DNA of 64,000 bases. Origin: Candidatus Obscuribacterales bacterium. GTDB taxonomy: Bacteria; Cyanobacteriota; Vampirovibrionia; Obscuribacterales; Obscuribacteraceae. The notes under the pieces are model-generated. The model did no database searches, was not told the origin of the DNA, and saw only the letters and a list, made by a program, of their open reading frames with translations. The stretch covers positions 62,001-126,000 of the forward strand of contig JAGVLS010000018.1 in the NCBI GenBank assembly GCA_020054205.1. Reading direction: 5' to 3'. Shown piece after piece: positions 34,958 to 43,512 of this stretch. Every line of letters starts with the position of its first letter. Position 1 is the stretch's first letter. A program made the position numbers and the translations under genes.

Positions 34958-35207
34958 TTAAAAAAGTGCCTTTTAGTAAGCCGTTAAATGCTTTCCTGAT
35001 TTTCTATTTGACGATCTTTGGAATTCTTAAACCTGATAAGCAAAAATAATGAAAAAAAGTTTGCAAATCTAAGACAAGCCCCCATCGAACTAGCCAAAAT
35101 TAAGTATTTAGAGCTGTTCAGTGACAATATGCCCACAATTGACAACTATCATCGTTTTTCTCTAATTTGTTGAGATCTCTTTTACCTAAAAAGAGTTATT
35201 AATATGT

Positions 35208-35255
35208 CTTAGATTAGTAATCTGTTTTTGTCCGCCATTTAATCTAAGTTATAAT
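35208..35255 (+). promoter_or_regulatory. secG promoter overlapped by a 9-bp inverted repeat
   Basis: TTGTCC (35228-35233) and TATAAT (35250-35255) are spaced 16 bases apart. Straddling the -35 box, CTTAGATTA (35208-35216) is matched by TAATCTAAG (35240-35248). A nested 13-base palindrome AGATTAGTAATCT lies at 35211-35223. This looks like an operator controlling the secG-menG-lpxB-msbA operon. Confidence 0.5.
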
Positions 35256-35309
35256 AGCAACCGTATATGCATCTTAATGCCATGTTTTAGGCATTTTCGA
35301 GGGGCTGAA

Positions 35310-35546
35310 ATGAATCCTGTTTATTTAGTTTGTCTAATTGCTGTAGTAATAGTAGCTATATTTCTAATTCTTTTAATAATATTGCATGCTCCTAAAGCTG
35401 AAGGTATGGGTGGCATTGGTGGGTCAGCAGTAATGTTTTCTGGTAAAAGAGATGCTGATGCTGGGCTAGATAGAGTAACTTGGATAGTAACTACCGTTTT
35501 TATGTTGCTTTGTCTTGTGCTTGGATTTGGATTTGTTAGACCATAA
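35310..35546 (+). CDS. secG: Protein translocase subunit SecG
   Basis: 78 residues from the ATG at 35310, preceded by GAGGGG; the frame continues 33 bases upstream, not needed. Two membrane helices flanking a glycine-rich loop (APKAEGMGGIGGSAVMFSG, DRVTWIVTTVFMLLC), the SecG signature. Accessory subunit of SecYEG that aids export. First gene of the secG-menG-lpxB-msbA run. Confidence 0.92.
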   Translation: MNPVYLVCLIAVVIVAIFLILLIILHAPKAEGMGGIGGSAVMFSGKRDADAGLDRVTWIVTTVFMLLCLVLGFGFVRP

Positions 35547-35556
35547 CGTATTTTAG

Positions 35557-36294
35557 ATGTCTTTTAAATTACCTACACATGAAGAAAAGCATGATTTTGT
35601 TCAAGCTCAGTTTGAACGCATAGCTAGCAAATATGATTTAACCAATGATGTTATCAGCCTTGGTATGCATCGATTTTGGAAAAAAGAAGCAGTTTCAGCT
35701 TTAACACTTAAAGAAAATGGGCATTATTTGGACGTTTGTACTGGTACAGGGGATTTAGCTTTAGCTATTGGCGAACATTTAAGCAATAAAGGTTCAGTTT
35801 CAGGTGTGGATTTTTCAGCAAATATGCTCAATATTGCTAAAAGTCGTGTGAGTAAAGCAAGAAGAAATAATTCAATATCTTGTGAGATGCTATTTAAAGA
35901 AGCTGATGCTCAAATTTTGCCATTTGAAGATCAAACATTTGATGGAGCAGTGATTAGTTTTGGTTTGAGAAATTTATCTGATTTCAAACAAGGCTTAAGA
36001 GAAATGGTTAGGGTTGTAAAGAGGGGCGGTAAGATTGTTAATTTGGACCTTGGCTCCTCGAATATGCCTGTTTTTTCTAATTTGTTCAATATGTATTTTG
36101 AAAATATAGTGCCTTTAATAGGGCAAATATTGCAAAAAGATAGAAGTGCTTATACTTATTTACCGCAATCTCGTTCATTATATTTAAAGCCACGTGAACT
36201 TGAATTGTTATTTCAAGAAATTGGACTTGAGCAAGTAACTTATATGCCACTTGCCTTAGGTTCTGTAGCGTTGCATGTTGGTGTTGTTCAATAA
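35557..36294 (+). CDS. menG: Demethylmenaquinone/2-methoxy-6-polyprenyl benzoquinol methyltransferase
   Basis: 245 residues. UbiE/MenG motifs: VQAQFERIASKYDLTNDVISLGMHRFWKK, CTGTGDLALAIG (SAM site), GVDFSANMLNIAKSR, FDGAVISFGLRNLSDFKQGLREMVRVVKRGGKIV, and SSNMPVFSNLFNMYFENIVPLIGQ. Methylates the quinone ring in menaquinone or ubiquinone synthesis; which quinone is made is not decided by sequence here. It starts 10 bases after secG and lpxB follows 4 bases after its stop. Confidence 0.94.
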   Translation: MSFKLPTHEEKHDFVQAQFERIASKYDLTNDVISLGMHRFWKKEAVSALTLKENGHYLDVCTGTGDLALAIGEHLSNKGSVSGVDFSANMLNIAKSRVSKARRNNSISCEMLFKEADAQILPFEDQTFDGAVISFGLRNLSDFKQGLREMVRVVKRGGKIVNLDLGSSNMPVFSNLFNMYFENIVPLIGQILQKDRSAYTYLPQSRSLYLKPRELELLFQEIGLEQVTYMPLALGSVALHVGVVQ

Positions 36295-36298
36295 ATTT

Positions 36299-37513
36299 AT
36301 GAATGCCAATTTAAATCAAACAAAATCAATTTTTGTAAGTGTTGGTGATGTGTCGGCAGATATACATTTAGCTAGTGTTTTGAAAACGCTTAAAACAAAT
36401 AATGCTAATTTGTCATTTTTTGGATTGGGCGGTTCTTATATGAATGCTCAAGGTGTGGAGCTTTTATATAATTTAGAAAAATTGACTTCTTTTGGTATTT
36501 TTGAAGTAATGAAACATTATCCAAAGCTATTAAAGTTAAAACAAACTCTTTTAGCATCAATTGAAGAACGCAAGCCAGAGCTAGTCTTACTCGTAGATTA
36601 TGGTGGCTTCAATTTGATTTTAGCGAAAAGCATAAGAAAACGTTTTGCTGATTTACCAATAGTTTATTTGATTTCGCCACAAGTCTGGGGTTCACGTCCT
36701 TGGCGAATTAATACAATTGCAAAAACAGTATCAAAAATGTTGGTTATTTTTCCCTTTGAAGAAACCTTATATAAAAAGCACAATGTGAATGTCAAATTTG
36801 TTGGACATCCGTTAACAGAAAAAATAAATAATGACAGTAAAATTGATCTATCTAATTTTTTTGAAAAATATTTTTTAGACAAAGCAAATCCAATTATTGG
36901 TATTTTTCCAGGCTCTCGTAAGCAAGAAATAAAAGACTTTATTCCAGTTTTAATTCAAGCAATAAATTGGCTTCATCAAACACGCCCTAATGTTCAATTT
37001 GTATTATCTTGTGCATCACATTTGAAAGACGAAATTCACCGGTCAATAGAAAAATGCAAAATGACTCATATTGTGGGTAATTATCTAAAACTGGCTGATA
37101 ACAATGATAATTATGCTTTAATGCAGGCAAGCAATATTTTATGGGTTAAATCAGGTACAACCACACTTGAAGCAACTTTAATGGAGACGCCAATGCTCAT
37201 TTATTATCGGGCTATGTGGCTTTCATACGTTATATTTTTGCTATTCAAGAGGGTGAAATATGTTGGCTGGCCTAATCTTTTGGCTGGATCTTCAATTATT
37301 CCTGAATTAATTCAACTAGATTGTCGGGCTGAACTTCTCGTAAGATATACGCAAGACTGGCTAGATGTGCCGGCTTACCTAGCGGAAACGAAGAATAAGC
37401 TTAAGCTTGTTCGGCAACATTTAGCCAATAGAGAATTTGCTAATTCGGTAGCTAACGAAATTTTAGAAATAATAAATAGTCCTAAACTAGACCTTAAGGA
37501 AACACCTGTTTGA
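36299..37513 (+). CDS. lpxB: Lipid-A-disaccharide synthase
   Basis: 404 residues from the ATG at 36299, 4 bases after menG's stop; 8 codons upstream remain open but lie within menG. Motifs: FVSVGDVSADIHLASVLK (where most relatives have GE-SGD-H), FFGLGGSYMNAQGVELL, VDYGGFNL, SPQVWGSRPWRINTI, VGHPLTEK, GIFPGSRKQEI and ILWVKSGTTTLEATLMETPM. Joins UDP-diacylglucosamine and lipid X in lipid A synthesis, on the inner-membrane face. The N-terminal variation is in glycine/acid residues but the overall family match is strong. Implies LPS in this organism. Confidence 0.92.
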   Translation: MNANLNQTKSIFVSVGDVSADIHLASVLKTLKTNNANLSFFGLGGSYMNAQGVELLYNLEKLTSFGIFEVMKHYPKLLKLKQTLLASIEERKPELVLLVDYGGFNLILAKSIRKRFADLPIVYLISPQVWGSRPWRINTIAKTVSKMLVIFPFEETLYKKHNVNVKFVGHPLTEKINNDSKIDLSNFFEKYFLDKANPIIGIFPGSRKQEIKDFIPVLIQAINWLHQTRPNVQFVLSCASHLKDEIHRSIEKCKMTHIVGNYLKLADNNDNYALMQASNILWVKSGTTTLEATLMETPMLIYYRAMWLSYVIFLLFKRVKYVGWPNLLAGSSIIPELIQLDCRAELLVRYTQDWLDVPAYLAETKNKLKLVRQHLANREFANSVANEILEIINSPKLDLKETPV

Positions 37514-39327
37514 CTACAGCCATATCAAAAGAAGAAAGACAAAAGGATTTGCGTGAAACTAAAGATGGAAGCTCGCAAATGCAGGTGTATTTACGATTAT
37601 TAGGCTATGTCCGTCCATATACAATTCCTTTTGTCTTAGGTTTATTGGTCGCTATTCCATCTGGTTCTATGGATGGTGCAATTGCCTGGTTGGCTGGGCA
37701 AGGTTTACAGAAAATTTTTGTTGAAAAACGAGAATATCTTATTTACTATTTACCGATTGCTGTATTAGTTATTGCAGCCTTACAAGGAATATTTCGCTTT
37801 TTTGAATCGTACACCATACGTTTTGTGGGTGGATCGGCAATTCGTGATTTGCGCAATGAATTATTTTGCCATATAGAAAGCCAACCTTTGCTTTATTTCC
37901 AAGGACAATCATCAGGTGTCTTAATTGGACGCATGATTAACGATATTGCCATTATCGAAAATGCTATTGCTCAAACTTTTCAATCTATGATTAGCCGAAC
38001 GATTACATTGATTTCTTTAGTAATAGTGCTTTTGCTTCAAAGTTGGCAATTAAGCTTAATTGCTTTATCGATTTTGTCTCTTATTGTAGTGCCTGTAGGT
38101 ATATTAGGACGTAAAATTCGTAAGTCTAGTCGTGGTGGACAGGAAGCTATAGGGGACTTGGTTTCTGTTATTTCTGAGTCTATTCAAGGTGCTAAGGTTG
38201 TCCAATCATTTAATTTGGAAAATTTCCAAATTTCTCGTTTTATGACAACAAATCATAATTTTTTCAACAACACAATGAAAGCAGTACGAGCAGAATCTAT
38301 GATGTCGCCAATTTTAGCCATGATTGGCGCTATTGGCATAGCTGTTGTTATGTGGGTGGCTGGCTATCAAGTTATTCATCAACATATGACATTAGGAGCT
38401 TTAACTTCATTTGTTATTGCATTGCTTTTGCTTTATTCTCCAATTAAAAATATTGGGCGTATCAATGGAGTGGTTCAACCAGCACTGGCTGCTGCTCATC
38501 GCGTATTTGAAGTGTTAGATAGAAAACCAGAACTTTCTGATATGGAAAATGCGCAAAATTTACCTTTAAAGCCACATGTAATTAAATTTGATCATGTTTA
38601 TTTCCAATATCCAAATAACGAATCTAGTGTGCCAGCTAATATGGTTTTACGCGATATTAATTTAGAAATTCCATATGGGCAAATGGTAGCCCTGGTAGGA
38701 GCTTCTGGTTCTGGTAAAACTACAATGGCTAATTTAGTTCCTAGATTTTTTGATGTTACATCCGGTACTTTATATATAGATAGTCTAGCAATTCAAAACT
38801 ATACTTTGCGATCGCTTAGAGATCAAATTGCAATAGTTACTCAAGATAATTTCTTATTCAATACTACTATTGAAGAAAATATTAGGCTTGGTAATTTAGA
38901 ATCTACGCAAGAAGAAGTTTACGAGGCTGCAAAAGCAGCTTATTGTCAGGACTTTATTGAGGATTTACCTCATGGCTATAAAACCGTAATTGGTGAACGT
39001 GGTATACGCTTATCTGGTGGGCAACAACAAAGACTAGCTATAGCAAGAGCATTTTTAAAAAATGCCCCTATACTCATTTTAGATGAAGCAACTAGCTCAT
39101 TAGATAATGAATCGGAAGCTATGGTACAAGCTGCTTTGAATAATCTTACGCGTGGAAGAACAGTGATTGTAATAGCGCATAGACTTTCAACAGTAAAACA
39201 TGCTGATGTAATTGTTGTTTTAGAAAATGGCAATATTATTGAAACTGGTAATCATAAAACATTATCGGTTGCTGGTGGTGCTTATGCACGTTTGCTCTCA
39301 GCTCAATTTGAAAGACCCAGCTCATAA
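37510..39327 (+). CDS. msbA: MsbA-type ABC lipid flippase/exporter
   Basis: 605 residues, TTG start at 37510 overlapping the lpxB stop (TTGA). ABC half-transporter with about six helices (residues about 30-340) and an ATPase domain: GASGSGKTTMANL (Walker A), VTQDNFLFNTTIEENIRLG (Q-loop), LSGGQQQRLAIARAF (signature) and ILILDEATSSLD (Walker B), IAHRLSTV (H-loop). Translationally coupled to lpxB, it probably flips lipid A-core. Other multidrug exporters look similar, so the substrate comes from context. Confidence 0.9.
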   Translation: MTTAISKEERQKDLRETKDGSSQMQVYLRLLGYVRPYTIPFVLGLLVAIPSGSMDGAIAWLAGQGLQKIFVEKREYLIYYLPIAVLVIAALQGIFRFFESYTIRFVGGSAIRDLRNELFCHIESQPLLYFQGQSSGVLIGRMINDIAIIENAIAQTFQSMISRTITLISLVIVLLLQSWQLSLIALSILSLIVVPVGILGRKIRKSSRGGQEAIGDLVSVISESIQGAKVVQSFNLENFQISRFMTTNHNFFNNTMKAVRAESMMSPILAMIGAIGIAVVMWVAGYQVIHQHMTLGALTSFVIALLLLYSPIKNIGRINGVVQPALAAAHRVFEVLDRKPELSDMENAQNLPLKPHVIKFDHVYFQYPNNESSVPANMVLRDINLEIPYGQMVALVGASGSGKTTMANLVPRFFDVTSGTLYIDSLAIQNYTLRSLRDQIAIVTQDNFLFNTTIEENIRLGNLESTQEEVYEAAKAAYCQDFIEDLPHGYKTVIGERGIRLSGGQQQRLAIARAFLKNAPILILDEATSSLDNESEAMVQAALNNLTRGRTVIVIAHRLSTVKHADVIVVLENGNIIETGNHKTLSVAGGAYARLLSAQFERPSS

Positions 39328-39414
39328 CATTTATAAATTTCATAATAATCAGGAACCCTCTTTTTTACTTAAGAGTCTCTTCTTTATGCGCATAAATATA
39401 TAAAGGAGAAAATT

Positions 39415-39483
39415 ATGGCGAAAAATCTGGTTCTGGTAAAAGAAAGTCTGCTAAATATAAAAAAAGAAAATCTAAGTAGTTAA
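39415..39483 (+). pseudogene. Small basic peptide gene with an apparent one-base frame shift
   Basis: AAAGGAG (39402-39408) precedes the ATG at 39415. Read straight, 22 residues follow with little sense (MAKNLVLVKES...). If one A is added to the A5 run at 39421-39425, the text becomes MAKK then SGSGKRKSAKYKKRKSK and stops at 39477-39479, a very basic small protein like small ribosomal proteins. Either the run has lost a base (mutation or sequencing error) or slippage occurs. The intergenic space on both sides (39328-39414, 39484-39628) shows no other gene. Confidence 0.4.
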
Positions 39484-39628
39484 AAATGCCCATATATGTG
39501 TATATACATCTAGGGTTATTAAAATAAAGTATTCAGATTTTTAACCATGCAACACACTAAACTGAAGGAAAAATTTTTGCATTATCGTGTATACAGGACT
39601 AAGGATCTATTACTAAAAGGACAAAGTA

Positions 39629-41407
39629 ATGGTTGAGGGACCAGCGCACAAAGATGAAAGGACAAATGAAGAAGTTTTAGATAACTCCACCAATGGAGAG
39701 AATTCTAATTCTTCTGATAATTTGTATGAAGAAGGACGATCAAACTCTAGTGAACATAATAATAAAAACCAGGATCAAATCTTTGTACAGACGGGGTTGC
39801 CTACTAATGATCAATTGTTCCAACAATTGAATGACAATAGCTCTACGTCCTATTTAATAGGGGCAGGTTTGACAGCTGGTGGAGCTAGTTTGGGCTATGC
39901 TATCTATAGAATGTATCAAGCATTAGATTCTGATACAAAACCTTCTGTAGTAAACAACAGCGACGAAATTTTATCCACCGAGATAAATAATGACGCATAT
40001 TTATTGAAGCCTATTCAGGATACTCAGCCACTAAATTTGCAATTACCAGATTCTCCTGGTGTAACCTGGACTGCTAAAGGGGAAATTTCCGAACATAATC
40101 TAGTTGTATTGAAAAATGAAAACTATTCTCATGGACTGACCTTCCATGGCGAATTACCACCGGAGGGATTTAATCCGAAACAAGGTGAATATGGTAATTA
40201 TCTTCCATTTCAGATTGGAAAAACAACTTATTACTTAAACAAAGATAGCCATAAGGTGTATAGTTATTTTGAATTTGGTAATATGCAGGCTTGGACGGAA
40301 GTTCCCTCTTTGAGAGCAATATCGCGGGCCCAATTTGTTTTTAATAACGGCAGTGTCAACAATGAATACCTGAATGCCTTAAAACAAGCTGGTTATATCA
40401 ACTATGATAAACGCACAGACGCTTATGAATTTAACGATCATCCGACAATAACTGATATCTATAACAATACAACAATTAGAGAACCGTTTACTACAAAATT
40501 TTCCTGGGCCGTGCCAACTCCTGAAGCATTATCAGCAATAGCTGAGTTTGCTAAAGGTGAAGGAATTGTTGAAATTGGAGCTGGTACAGGTTATTGGGCA
40601 TCTCTTTTGCAACAAGGTGGTGTATCAGTAGATCCTTATGATAGAACGCCAGTGGAGACCGGAGAAAATACTTATCATCCCCCGAAGGGTGAAAGTGGGT
40701 CAACAAATCAGCTAGATAAGCCAACAAGCTGGACGCAAGTAAAACAGGGAAGTGTAGAGGCTATTGCACCAAATGCGAGCAAAACTCTTTTGTTATGTTG
40801 GCCTCCATGTTTAGACAGTATGGCTGCCCAGGCTCTAAAAGCATATAATGAAGCTGGTGGTCAGCAATTGATTTATATAGGTGATCTGCCTGATAGAGCA
40901 TTTGATGGTGTACTTGGTCACTCTGTAACGGCCGATAGAGAATTTCATCAAATGTTACATGATTCGTGGCAAGTGGAAAGAACTATAGATATTCCTCAGT
41001 GGTATGCTGGTACTGAGCAAATGCAAGATAAAGTGTATTTACTCACTCGCAAAGATACATCTAGTCAAATGCCTCAGACTATTACAGAAATTCCTCCTCA
41101 ATCTTTAATTACTGATTCACTGCCAGAAATAGAAATTATTGAAAGTCCACCAAATGTTGAAAGAAATATAGAATTGGCAAGACAATCTGTTTTGTCTGAT
41201 GGAAAACCAGTTGTGCCCACAGAAAATAAAAGAGCAATTGAAGAAAAACCCAAAGCAGAGTCTGAGGCAAAAGGACGTCGAATAAATGCCAGTGGTAAAG
41301 GAATGATGTTTCTTTTATTAGCTTCTGCTGCTATGAGATTTTGGAGAAATGAAGAAGATCAAATGCAACAAAATGATTTGTCTGACAATTTAAAATTCAG
41401 CGACTAA
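39629..41407 (+). CDS. Large protein with a SAM-methyltransferase-like domain between two membrane helices
   Basis: 592 residues. Residues 1-70 are acidic and Asn/Ser-rich; a first hydrophobic helix at about 73-95 (SYLIGAGLTAGGASLGYAIY); a region of about 100-290 that is soluble and unassigned; a methyltransferase-like domain at about 300-470 (PEALSAIAEFAKGEGIVEIGAGTGYWASLLQQGGVSVDPYD, then KTLLLCWPPCLDSMAAQALKAY, YIGDL, and WQVERTIDIPQWYAG); a linker rich in Pro and Glu; and a second hydrophobic helix near the end (GMMFLLLASAAMRFW). This kind of methyltransferase, with EIGAGTGYWA and LLCWPP, is known in eukaryotes and phages. Substrate unknown. Its 3' end overlaps the minus-strand micro-gene by 18 bases. 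Confidence 0.65.
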   Translation: MVEGPAHKDERTNEEVLDNSTNGENSNSSDNLYEEGRSNSSEHNNKNQDQIFVQTGLPTNDQLFQQLNDNSSTSYLIGAGLTAGGASLGYAIYRMYQALDSDTKPSVVNNSDEILSTEINNDAYLLKPIQDTQPLNLQLPDSPGVTWTAKGEISEHNLVVLKNENYSHGLTFHGELPPEGFNPKQGEYGNYLPFQIGKTTYYLNKDSHKVYSYFEFGNMQAWTEVPSLRAISRAQFVFNNGSVNNEYLNALKQAGYINYDKRTDAYEFNDHPTITDIYNNTTIREPFTTKFSWAVPTPEALSAIAEFAKGEGIVEIGAGTGYWASLLQQGGVSVDPYDRTPVETGENTYHPPKGESGSTNQLDKPTSWTQVKQGSVEAIAPNASKTLLLCWPPCLDSMAAQALKAYNEAGGQQLIYIGDLPDRAFDGVLGHSVTADREFHQMLHDSWQVERTIDIPQWYAGTEQMQDKVYLLTRKDTSSQMPQTITEIPPQSLITDSLPEIEIIESPPNVERNIELARQSVLSDGKPVVPTENKRAIEEKPKAESEAKGRRINASGKGMMFLLLASAAMRFWRNEEDQMQQNDLSDNLKFSD

Positions 41408-41512
41408 ACCAAAGCTGGCAATAAGCAATAAGCAAGCAAAATAAAGAGCAAAGAACCAAACCCAACGGTTAATTAGGTCAATATCACTTAATTTATTTGT
41501 TTCTTTAGCCAT
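41390..41512 (-). CDS. 40-residue membrane protein at the 3' end of the respiratory operon
   Basis: Minus-strand ATG at 41512: MAKETNKLSDIDLINRWVW, then a hydrophobic helix (FFALYFACLLLIASFGLVAEF). TAA at 41390. It follows frhD by 29 bases in the same direction and its weak AGAGAG ribosome site lies upstream of the ATG. The last 18 bases overlap the end of the opposite-strand gene. A likely tiny subunit of the respiratory complex. Confidence 0.5.
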   Translation of the reverse strand: MAKETNKLSDIDLINRWVWFFALYFACLLLIASFGLVAEF

Positions 41513-41541
41513 AGTTTTATTCTCTCTAAATTTCTTTGTAA

Positions 41542-41949
41542 TTATTTTTTTGCTTCTGCCTGAATAGGTTCAAGTTTATCTATATGAGCAATAAATTCTT
41601 TTACGTCATTAATAAAGCGAGCTGGTTGAACTTTAGACAACCATACGCCTAATACACGTCTTCTATCAACAGTCTTTTTCAAACCGGGTGGTCTTTCACC
41701 TAAAAGTCTTTCGCGAATCATTTTATTGCCTTCACGATAATAACAATCACCAATTTGACAGCCAGTAACAATTACTCCTTCTGCTCCAGATTTTAAAGCT
41801 GCCTCAACCATTAAAGGTTGAATCATGCCGGAACAAGGAAATTTCACTATATAAACGCCATTAACATCTTTAAGCTGTCCTTTTTCATCGACATGCTCGC
41901 TTAAATCGCAAGATCGTTCACACATTAGGCTAATTACTTTTGCAGACAT
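41542..41949 (-). CDS. FrhD/MvhD-like iron-sulfur electron-transfer protein
   Basis: 135 residues. Hydrogenase delta-subunit domain (FrhD/MvhD, PF02662): C10 and C14 (CERSC), FPCSGMIQPLMVEAALKSGAEGVIVTGCQIGDCYYREGN with C39, C64 and C69. In methanogens MvhD carries a [2Fe-2S] cluster and passes electrons to heterodisulfide reductase; here it sits in a complex III/IV operon, right after the cytochrome b-ferredoxin gene. It probably takes or delivers electrons from that ferredoxin domain. Confidence 0.85.
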   Translation of the reverse strand: MSAKVISLMCERSCDLSEHVDEKGQLKDVNGVYIVKFPCSGMIQPLMVEAALKSGAEGVIVTGCQIGDCYYREGNKMIRERLLGERPPGLKKTVDRRRVLGVWLSKVQPARFINDVKEFIAHIDKLEPIQAEAKK

Positions 41950-41966
41950 TTTTGAATTTCCTTTAA

Positions 41967-43112
41967 TTATCCCTGTTGGGCTAAAGCCTTAATTTTGTTA
42001 GTGACATCAGTATCTAATAGATCTGGTAAATCAATAGCGTCAAATGCACAAGCACCAACGCATACACCACAACCAGAACAACGATATGGTTTTACAGTAG
42101 CTAAAAGTTTAAATCTAGAACCAGCAGGTGCTGGCACCATTTCAATTGCTGCATATGGGTAATCGTTGGCACATAATGAACAACCAGTACATTTGTTCAA
42201 AACAACTTCCGCTGCTTCTACTTCTTTTGTTCTGACAAAATATGGTAAATAGCAAAGTAATGCTGTGCCGCCAATCATAACAGCCCAGAATGCCCACATA
42301 GGAGCATTAGCCATAATGTAATAGGGCCATAAGAAAAACCAGTCCATTTCAAACGAATTGGGTTGATCAGTTAAATGAGCCATACCGCCTGGTTCCATAT
42401 GAATAGGAAAGGCAAAAACAACAAGCATAATTGTTGCCATCAATATGTAATTGATAGCAGGTGGCGGAGTAACAACTGGTCTTTGCATACGAATATAGTG
42501 AATCCAAAGACCAAATAATAATGAGAATGAAAGTCCAATATGAATAAACAAGAAATTGGACATGGTGAAATTAGAGATAGTTTGTCCATTTAAAAACCAT
42601 GCTCTCAAACCATTACCAATAAAAGGTAGAGCCTCAAGTGCTGCTACTGTCATCCGAGTCAATACCAATGATCTTTGATCCCAGACTAAATAATAACCAG
42701 TTTGTCCAATGACAAGTACTAAAAGTAAAAGGACAACACCGCTTAACCACTGAACAATGCGATATTGACGATATCTATCAGTAAACCATACCCGTGCCAT
42801 GTGCAATAAAATTGTAATTACCATCGCATCCCCAGCGTATCGGTGTATGCCGCGAATTACTACACCAAATGGAATAGTATTAGTAATATAGTCAACGGAG
42901 CTGTATGCATTTATAAGTTGAGTAGATGCGTAAGCATTGTCGATGGTTGGAATGTAATAAGCAAATAATAAAAGTCCAGATAAAAACAGAACCCATAAAT
43001 AAAACTGAGGCAGAGCGCCGTGATAATAAAATGGATTGTATTTACTGGAGAAAATTTTATTAGTCCAGTTTTCAAAATTTTGAGTAGCTGTTGTTAATGG
43101 TTCAGTGTACAT
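41967..43112 (-). CDS. Cytochrome b fused to a C-terminal ferredoxin domain
   Basis: 381 residues. Membrane part resembles cytochrome b/b6 N-terminal domain: about seven helices with all four heme ligands by position, H90 and H104 in one helix (14 apart), H191 and H205 in another (14 apart). The Qo-like text is EMDWFF where canonical proteins have PEWY. The C-terminal 80 residues carry two cluster motifs: C308, C311, C314 with Y318 in place of the fourth cysteine before Pro319, and a complete C345, C348, C351, C355. The ferredoxin part faces the cytosolic side if the topology is standard. The frhD gene follows 17 bases downstream. Confidence 0.85.
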   Translation of the reverse strand: MYTEPLTTATQNFENWTNKIFSSKYNPFYYHGALPQFYLWVLFLSGLLLFAYYIPTIDNAYASTQLINAYSSVDYITNTIPFGVVIRGIHRYAGDAMVITILLHMARVWFTDRYRQYRIVQWLSGVVLLLLVLVIGQTGYYLVWDQRSLVLTRMTVAALEALPFIGNGLRAWFLNGQTISNFTMSNFLFIHIGLSFSLLFGLWIHYIRMQRPVVTPPPAINYILMATIMLVVFAFPIHMEPGGMAHLTDQPNSFEMDWFFLWPYYIMANAPMWAFWAVMIGGTALLCYLPYFVRTKEVEAAEVVLNKCTGCSLCANDYPYAAIEMVPAPAGSRFKLLATVKPYRCSGCGVCVGACAFDAIDLPDLLDTDVTNKIKALAQQG

Positions 43113-43122
43113 ATTCTATGGC

Positions 43123-43512
43123 TCATTTTTTTACGGGAATAACTGTTTCTTCTTCGGCATCTAAACGTCCAACGGCACAGATAGCAATTGCACTTGCTAT
43201 TAAGGCTGCACCTAAGAAAAATGAATATAAATAATATGGATAATTTGGATCTTCGGCAATTAGTTTACTTAGATCAGCGGCATGCACAGAATCAAATTTG
43301 CCAGCAATTTTTAAACCAATTTTTGCTAGCTCTTCGAATTTTTGCATTATTTCTTTGCTGCGTATTGGTGAGTCGCCAGAAATTGGCTTTACTTCATGTA
43401 CTTGAGCAGGAATAAGCTCAGCAGCTGGCATAAATACAGTCATTATGAAAGTAGATGCAGCAAATGCAAGTACAACACATATAACAGTTATTGTTAGTTT
43501 ATGAGCTTTCAT
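43123..43512 (-). CDS. Small two-helix membrane protein of the respiratory operon
   Basis: 129 residues. One helix at the N-terminus (LTITVICVVLAFAASTFIM), a soluble middle (ISGDSPIRSKEIMQKFEELAKIGLKIAGKF), then a second helix (LYSFFLGAALIASAIAICAVG) and a charged tail. No metal-binding motifs. Unknown family. Its ATG overlaps the previous gene's stop by one base (TAATG). Possibly a structural subunit of the bc-like complex. Confidence 0.55.
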   Translation of the reverse strand: MKAHKLTITVICVVLAFAASTFIMTVFMPAAELIPAQVHEVKPISGDSPIRSKEIMQKFEELAKIGLKIAGKFDSVHAADLSKLIAEDPNYPYYLYSFFLGAALIASAIAICAVGRLDAEEETVIPVKK

